Source: Prostheceraeus crozeri
Taxonomy: Eukaryota; Platyhelminthes; Polycladida; Euryleptidae
Direction: 5' to 3'
Assembly (NCBI GenBank): GCA_907163375.1
Contig: CAJQUW010009202.1
Span: forward strand, 2-64,001
Length of the DNA: 64,000 nucleotides
Within the stretch, counting starts at the first letter, position 1. Every line of letters starts with the position of its first letter. A program made the translations under genes and the position numbers. The notes beneath the pieces are model-generated. The model did not search any database. It was not told the DNA's origin and worked only from the letters and a program-made list of their open reading frames with translations. Of this stretch, positions 59,881 to 64,000 are shown piece by piece.

Positions 59881-61573
59881 ACGGCGCAATTAAGGAAGCC
59901 TAGAGAACGCTTCTGAATTCGGGGTTTGCATAGATCAAAATTGCATGCATTTACGGTGAATGCGAAGCATTCAACTTCTACATTCTTGCGAGCATCGACT
60001 AGTTCAGTGATTAATCTCACCAACAGATTGGAAAACAACGTTTTGTCGACAACCCGGTGATTTAACACCGATGCCGTCCACTACCCCAGAAAATAAGTGA
60101 TTAGCATTTATATTCAAACTAGTTTTAATTTTTCTAATTCGGACAGTCTAAGCTTTCCATGAGCGGTCACAAAGTACCTACTCAATTAGAGTATCATGAT
60201 CGCATGACCAATGAGACAGCATTCTCAAGGCAAGCGACAACGGCTCCTGATCGAGGTGGTCTTTCACAAAATGGTCCTGATACTCTGTTTAAATAGAACT
60301 GTCCCAAGAAAGCCTCAAAATTTGAATTGCAGAATCGTTTTCAGCAGCACCTGAAGCCTACACTAGAATAGAAATTTTAGCCGGAATATCAATAGCCTAC
60401 TTTCAAACTATCACAAACTATTGATTCTCAGGTTAAATTCAACAGGTTCTAGATGTTTCTCAGAATGATTCTGCTGATTAATAATATCTTTAGGCTTTAC
60501 CTAGTGTAGTTTTGGCAAGACCACTTAGAGACCATTTCGTACGAGGGCACTTTTACTTGACACTGTGACTTAAACTGTGCGGCATATGTCACTGCTAGAT
60601 TAATGAACGAATTCGATTCCAACAACTTCTATGATACTGACATTATCTTCAATTTCAAAACAAAAAACTAAGTATCTTTGTGTATAAATTTTCATAATGA
60701 AATTCATTTAAAAAATAATGTGAAATTGAAACAAAATGAATTTTGAAAGAAATAAAAAAATCAACTGTAAATCGACTTCAAGAATGAAATTCAACATCAG
60801 AGTCGAACTTTTGGGGAACATTTTGATCAATAGCCTGAAAATTATGTTTTGACATATAGCCGCGTAGAATTGCCCATTAAGCCCATGGCACCTTTCCACT
60901 CGCATTCGAGAACAGATCAATCAGTGGCAATCTTATCAGGCTTGGGTTTAGTGCAACGGCTCTTAAGAGCATAAGTCTACCAACCACAGCCCTAAATTCT
61001 ATATATTTTCTGTATCTGTTGTCATTTTCGTTTGTGACTATAATCTATATACATAATCTTAATTACAAATTCTTATCCTGTTGTTTCTAAGGGACAAGCA
61101 TGTCAATCTGAATTTTTAAGTTTTCTTAATACAATATGCACATCAAATTCATGCATGAAGCTTACTCCCCTATATTAGTGCTCCCCCATTTGTGAAATGG
61201 ACAGCCAAACTTTTCTGGAGCGTTGTGATACACTACAGACTTGGAATTTCAGATGCCATTCCTGCCGACTTCCGATAACACTTTCGGGTTTCGACTTCAT
61301 GCATGTGGTTATCTGCTCGCATTATATGCCTAAGTAGAAAAAAACAAAATGGGATGCGTCAAAATGTCATTGATTGTATTCAAACTTTTCCTTTGAAGGG
61401 ACGAATTTTATCATGAAGACATTTTAGCTTTTCTAGTTATGGATGAAAATAAATTTGAGGAAATTTTGAGGAAGCAAAATCGGATATGATGAGTTTTGAG
61501 AACCGCGGTCACCCTGTCAATCGTCAATACCGAACTGAATGTAAATATTAACATGACAAAAACAATGACATGA
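59881..61573. other. AT-rich spacer, no gene recognised
   Basis: The part next to 59880 may still belong to the LINE. Beyond about 60100 only short open frames of AT-rich composition are seen (for example 60708-60920, minus). Confidence 0.35.
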
Positions 61574-61737
61574 TTCAAAATAAAAACCACAATGTTTAGG
61601 AAAGAAAAAGTTGATCCCGAGCTTTCACTCGTCATACAGCGAGCATGGATATGATCTATGATTATGCTCGCTGCATGACGAGTGAAAGCTCGGGATCAAC
61701 TTTTTCTTTCCTAAACATTGTGGTTTTTTGTTTTGAA
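61574..61737. repeat. Long near-perfect inverted repeat, 73-bp arms
   Basis: 61574-61646 is the inverted copy of 61664-61737, with one internal substitution, one more change and a one-base indel near the outer end. The loop is 17 bases. The arms contain gtttaggaaagaaaaagttg and tgatcccgagctttcactcg. Outside the arms the sequences diverge at once. There is no coding similarity, and it could form a stable cruciform or hairpin. Confidence 0.95.
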
Positions 61738-62245
61738 TTCTGACGGCGAGTGTTATTACCTCTGAAACAATCAACAATGACATAATGTTCAACAAGAAAA
61801 ACACTTCTCGAACTCTCTTTACCATTTGTTGCATCTCAATGAAGCGATTAGGGGATGCGGTCATCAAATCTTCCTTGGTACCATCATTCATTGGAGATGT
61901 TGCTATTGACGTCTACTTACTTCGTCCTTATATTCATTGCTTCGCATGATGATGTATCACTGATTTGCGATTCAATAATACGAAGAATGCTACTGTACTG
62001 TGTTTCATTATTCTGAAAATTGATAACGAACCCCTATGAAAGGAAATTTGAAACAATTTCCCTCAAGCCATCAACATTGGGTCCGCTGCAAAACTCGCAA
62101 CTGAAAATATACCCTATCAGTTATCAGTTTCATACAAGTCTTAGTTAAAAGTGAAACATACCGTTACAATCACTTGAAAGGAGCCAGGGTACAGTTTATG
62201 TAGATGCTATTGCAATTATAATCTGAGAAATATCCTCATACTTAC
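61738..62245. other. Spacer between the inverted repeat and the UNC-50 exon
   Basis: Open minus-strand frames at 61625-61891 and a stretch bounded by splice-like sites (61921-62012) do not match UNC-50 and do not join it in phase. They are not annotated as coding. The next UNC-50 exon was not found here. Confidence 0.35.
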
Positions 62246-62521
62246 TGTATAACAAGGGTAATTGCAGTACGTGTAGAACAAAAATCAGCGGAACAAATGC
62301 ATTCAGATGCACATCAAAGGCATAGCCCCATTCAACATCTTCTCCGGCAGATCGATTTTTTCTTGGCCGCATAAATCGATTTACTGTGAGCCATGTTGCA
62401 GTAGCCACAATTAAGCCAATTCCAATACAGTCCACAAAGATTACCCATAAGGCAAAAAATATGAGCGGCAAAGCACCACATCGATGTATTTCAAAAAAGA
62501 GAGCAAAAATAAGCGATGTCA
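62246..62521 (-). CDS. UNC50: UNC-50 homologue, one internal exon
   Basis: A 276-bp minus-strand exon is bounded by a polypyrimidine acceptor (ttttttttcag) and a consensus donor (gtaagt at 62245). It enters mid-codon (two bases complete the first codon) and leaves in phase 1. It encodes 91 whole codons containing FFALWVIFVDCIGIGLIVAT, VEWGYAFDVHLNAF and PLIFVLHVLQLPLLY, matching the central transmembrane part of UNC-50 (WV..DC.G.GL.IAT and DVEWGYAFDVHLNAF are hallmarks). UNC-50 is a multipass Golgi membrane protein involved in trafficking of acetylcholine receptors. Two or three hydrophobic segments are visible. The exon is intact. Upstream exons should lie beyond 64000. The C-terminal exon (normally with GYSALPFL) was not found in the 2 kb downstream, so this is either a gene with a long following intron or an isolated exon copy. 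Confidence 0.85.
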
Positions 62522-63658
62522 CTGAAAAAAAACATCATTGAAAGCAATCATTATGCACAAAAACAAGTAGAATTTACCTAAGTATATGTCACAACGCTGA
62601 GACAAATTATCATTGCCACATCATTACCATTAGCATTAACTGCTATTAATCAAATTAAAATAATCTGGATAAAATAAATTGATAAGACACTGAATAAAAT
62701 AGTAAGTCGTGAAATAATATAACATAACTTAAGTCAATCATTGTCGGATACTATGTATAATATAGTACATTTCTAAAATTGGCGCGACTAACAATGCAGC
62801 CTAAATCAATTCCATTAAAGAATATTTCCTTGAATTATTAGCTTTCTGCAATTAATATGCTATTTCATGAACAAATTTCTTTGATTTTCTTTCATCAAAA
62901 CTACCAAGAGATATTTGACTACTCATTAGGCGAAATCACGAGCATTTGAAGAAACTTGCAGGTGCCGAAGAGCATATTAATCAGCTAATGCGTCGCCATG
63001 AAATTTCTTGCAGAACTCCCGTCACGGATGTTCTTTCTAAACCAAAGCTAATTATGGCTGACATGCGGCTGTGAAGAACGCATGTGCACCTAAGATGCCA
63101 TTTCGTTTAATTGCAAAATCATGAATGAGATACATACACTACCATCTTATAAGCTTGTAAGCTTTTTCACTATATTGGTCGTAATAAGCACCTTTCCATG
63201 TTGAATTCATTCATGAGATGTTTAGTAGAGGCTTGCTGAAAAACATCCGGCTTTAAATTGTTTTATCAATTTCGATGTTATAATTCACATGATGATTATT
63301 CTATGAAGAACAATTCAAACACAATATATTTCAATGATAGGGTAAAGTCGGGTAAAATCGACAGGTGAGCTACTATTCCAAAACGATGTGTCACAACTGC
63401 AGGAACTCATCCATGTGGGCAGCAAATTGTACTGATAAGGTAATAGAAGCTTGATGGAACGCTTCTGATTGCCTCATTCGGACCGATATCAAACCGTGAC
63501 ATGAGTCGTCGAATAAAGCATACTGCCCCGACAAGTTCAAACCAGTAAACTCTTTCACGCGCCACCTGATAGCTAAGTGTTTGGCTATGGACTATATAGG
63601 GGGTGCAGTTTCACTGAATACTGATGACTACGTCTAATTCTTTGATTATTTTTAGTTA
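62522..63658. other. Presumed UNC-50 intron, AT-rich
   Basis: No UNC-50 N-terminal coding (the FEFAAWQM region) was found on the minus strand here. No repeats of note are seen before the Tc1-like element. Confidence 0.4.
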
Positions 63659-63660
63659 TA

Positions 63661-64000
63661 CAGTCCGTTTCATAAATAGTTAGAAATTGATTAAAAAAGC
63701 AACACTTTATAGTAAACAGCAAGTTTTTACCTGTAATTGAATGAATTTGTTTCCTATATCATATTAAATATTTTCCTGCTATATGTTGGCCCAGTAAGGG
63801 CCTAGTCCTTAAACGGACTGATGGGCGCGTTTCCTAGTAGCCAGATTCGTCTTATATAAGTTCTATTACCTTTCGGATGCGATTAGGCATGCTGCCGATC
63901 AAATTTCTGATCATCTGTTGATCAATCTGATTCCACTCCTGCCTCACTAAAGATTCCAAGCGATTCAAACCATTGCTAGGAAGAAGTCGTCGACGAACTC
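63661..64000 (-). mobile_element. Tc1-like transposon, 3' end (runs off the window)
   Basis: A TA dinucleotide at 63659-63660 is followed by CAGTCCGTTTCATAAATAGT, which looks like a Tc1-type terminal inverted repeat (CAGT start at a TA target). It is followed 170 bp later by the C-terminus of a Tc1-type transposase on the minus strand. The other end lies outside the window. Confidence 0.75.
63852..63998 (-). CDS. Tc1-like transposase C-terminus (partial)
   Basis: The last 48 codons of the frame read LNRLESLVRQEWNQIDQQMI then RNLIGSMPNRIRKVIE, with the stop TAA at 63852-63854. The pattern EW..I....I..LI.SMP.R...VI is the conserved C-terminal end of Tc1-family DDE transposases, after the third catalytic acidic residue. 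The family's usual ending (..GG.T.Y) is replaced by ELI and a stop, so this copy may be truncated by a few residues. The N-terminal DNA-binding region and catalytic triad lie beyond 64000 and cannot be assessed. Confidence 0.75.
   Translation of the reverse strand, partial: VRRRLLPSNGLNRLESLVRQEWNQIDQQMIRNLIGSMPNRIRKVIELI

Noticed and set aside
61411-61891. Two minus-strand hydrophobic open frames
   Set aside because: They run through the arms of the palindrome at 61574-61737, which explains part of their sequence, and they lack recognisable membrane-protein family features.
61921-62012. Exon with acceptor and donor on the minus strand next to UNC-50
   Set aside because: Joining it to the UNC-50 exon in phase gives an immediate stop, it does not resemble UNC-50, and no partner exon was found.

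Overview
The window is nuclear DNA from an animal, most likely an aquatic invertebrate. The evidence is spliced gene models with GT/AG introns, an exon of the conserved Golgi protein UNC-50, a large tandem satellite, and a varied set of eukaryotic transposons: a Penelope-like element, APE-type LINEs, a Tc1-like element, hAT-like remains and MITEs. Unique sequence is AT-rich and gene-poor, and the species cannot be named from this sequence. There are no operons or other prokaryotic features.

Layout. 1-8.58 kb: AT-rich unique sequence with a 548-bp MITE-like element, a 160-bp tandem duplication, the 5' part of a spliced gene encoding C2H2-like zinc fingers (exons 3577-5557, perhaps on to 7622), and pogo-like terminal debris. 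8.58-36.78 kb: one uninterrupted satellite of about 209 monomers of about 135 bp, with several monomer classes in higher-order units of 9 to 18 monomers and a larger internal duplication at 5,246-bp spacing. 36.78-39.27 kb: a short irregular minisatellite, a (TA)n run and AT-rich sequence with a possible Penelope-like ribozyme fossil. 39.27-41.47 kb: a decayed Penelope-like element (reverse transcriptase plus GIY-YIG endonuclease) on the minus strand between long inverted repeats that carry hammerhead-like motifs. 41.5-47.7 kb: a tRNA-like/SINE head, a hAT-like transposase fossil and a LINE fragment. 47.7-50.7 kb: a decayed plus-strand APE-type LINE.

52.5-57.3 kb is the most interesting part. 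A five-exon gene (53564-57106), with every intron in phase 0, encodes a protein of a family I recall from many aquatic animal genomes. It has a basic coiled-coil N-terminus, Cys-rich motifs, and aspartates spaced as in a DDE/D-like nuclease. It is bracketed by seven copies of the 15-mer GTCATCTGACCGACG: four on the left, one of them inverted, and three on the right at 21-22 bp spacing. I read this as a candidate intron-bearing DNA transposon with transposase-binding sites. This copy has one in-frame stop in exon 4 and is probably inactive.

57.5-64 kb: two more LINE fragments on the minus strand, a near-perfect 73-bp inverted repeat, one intact UNC-50 exon, and the 3' end of a Tc1-like element running off the window.

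The genes do not form a pathway. The window looks like a repeat-rich, perhaps heterochromatic, region with a few host exons among mobile elements.
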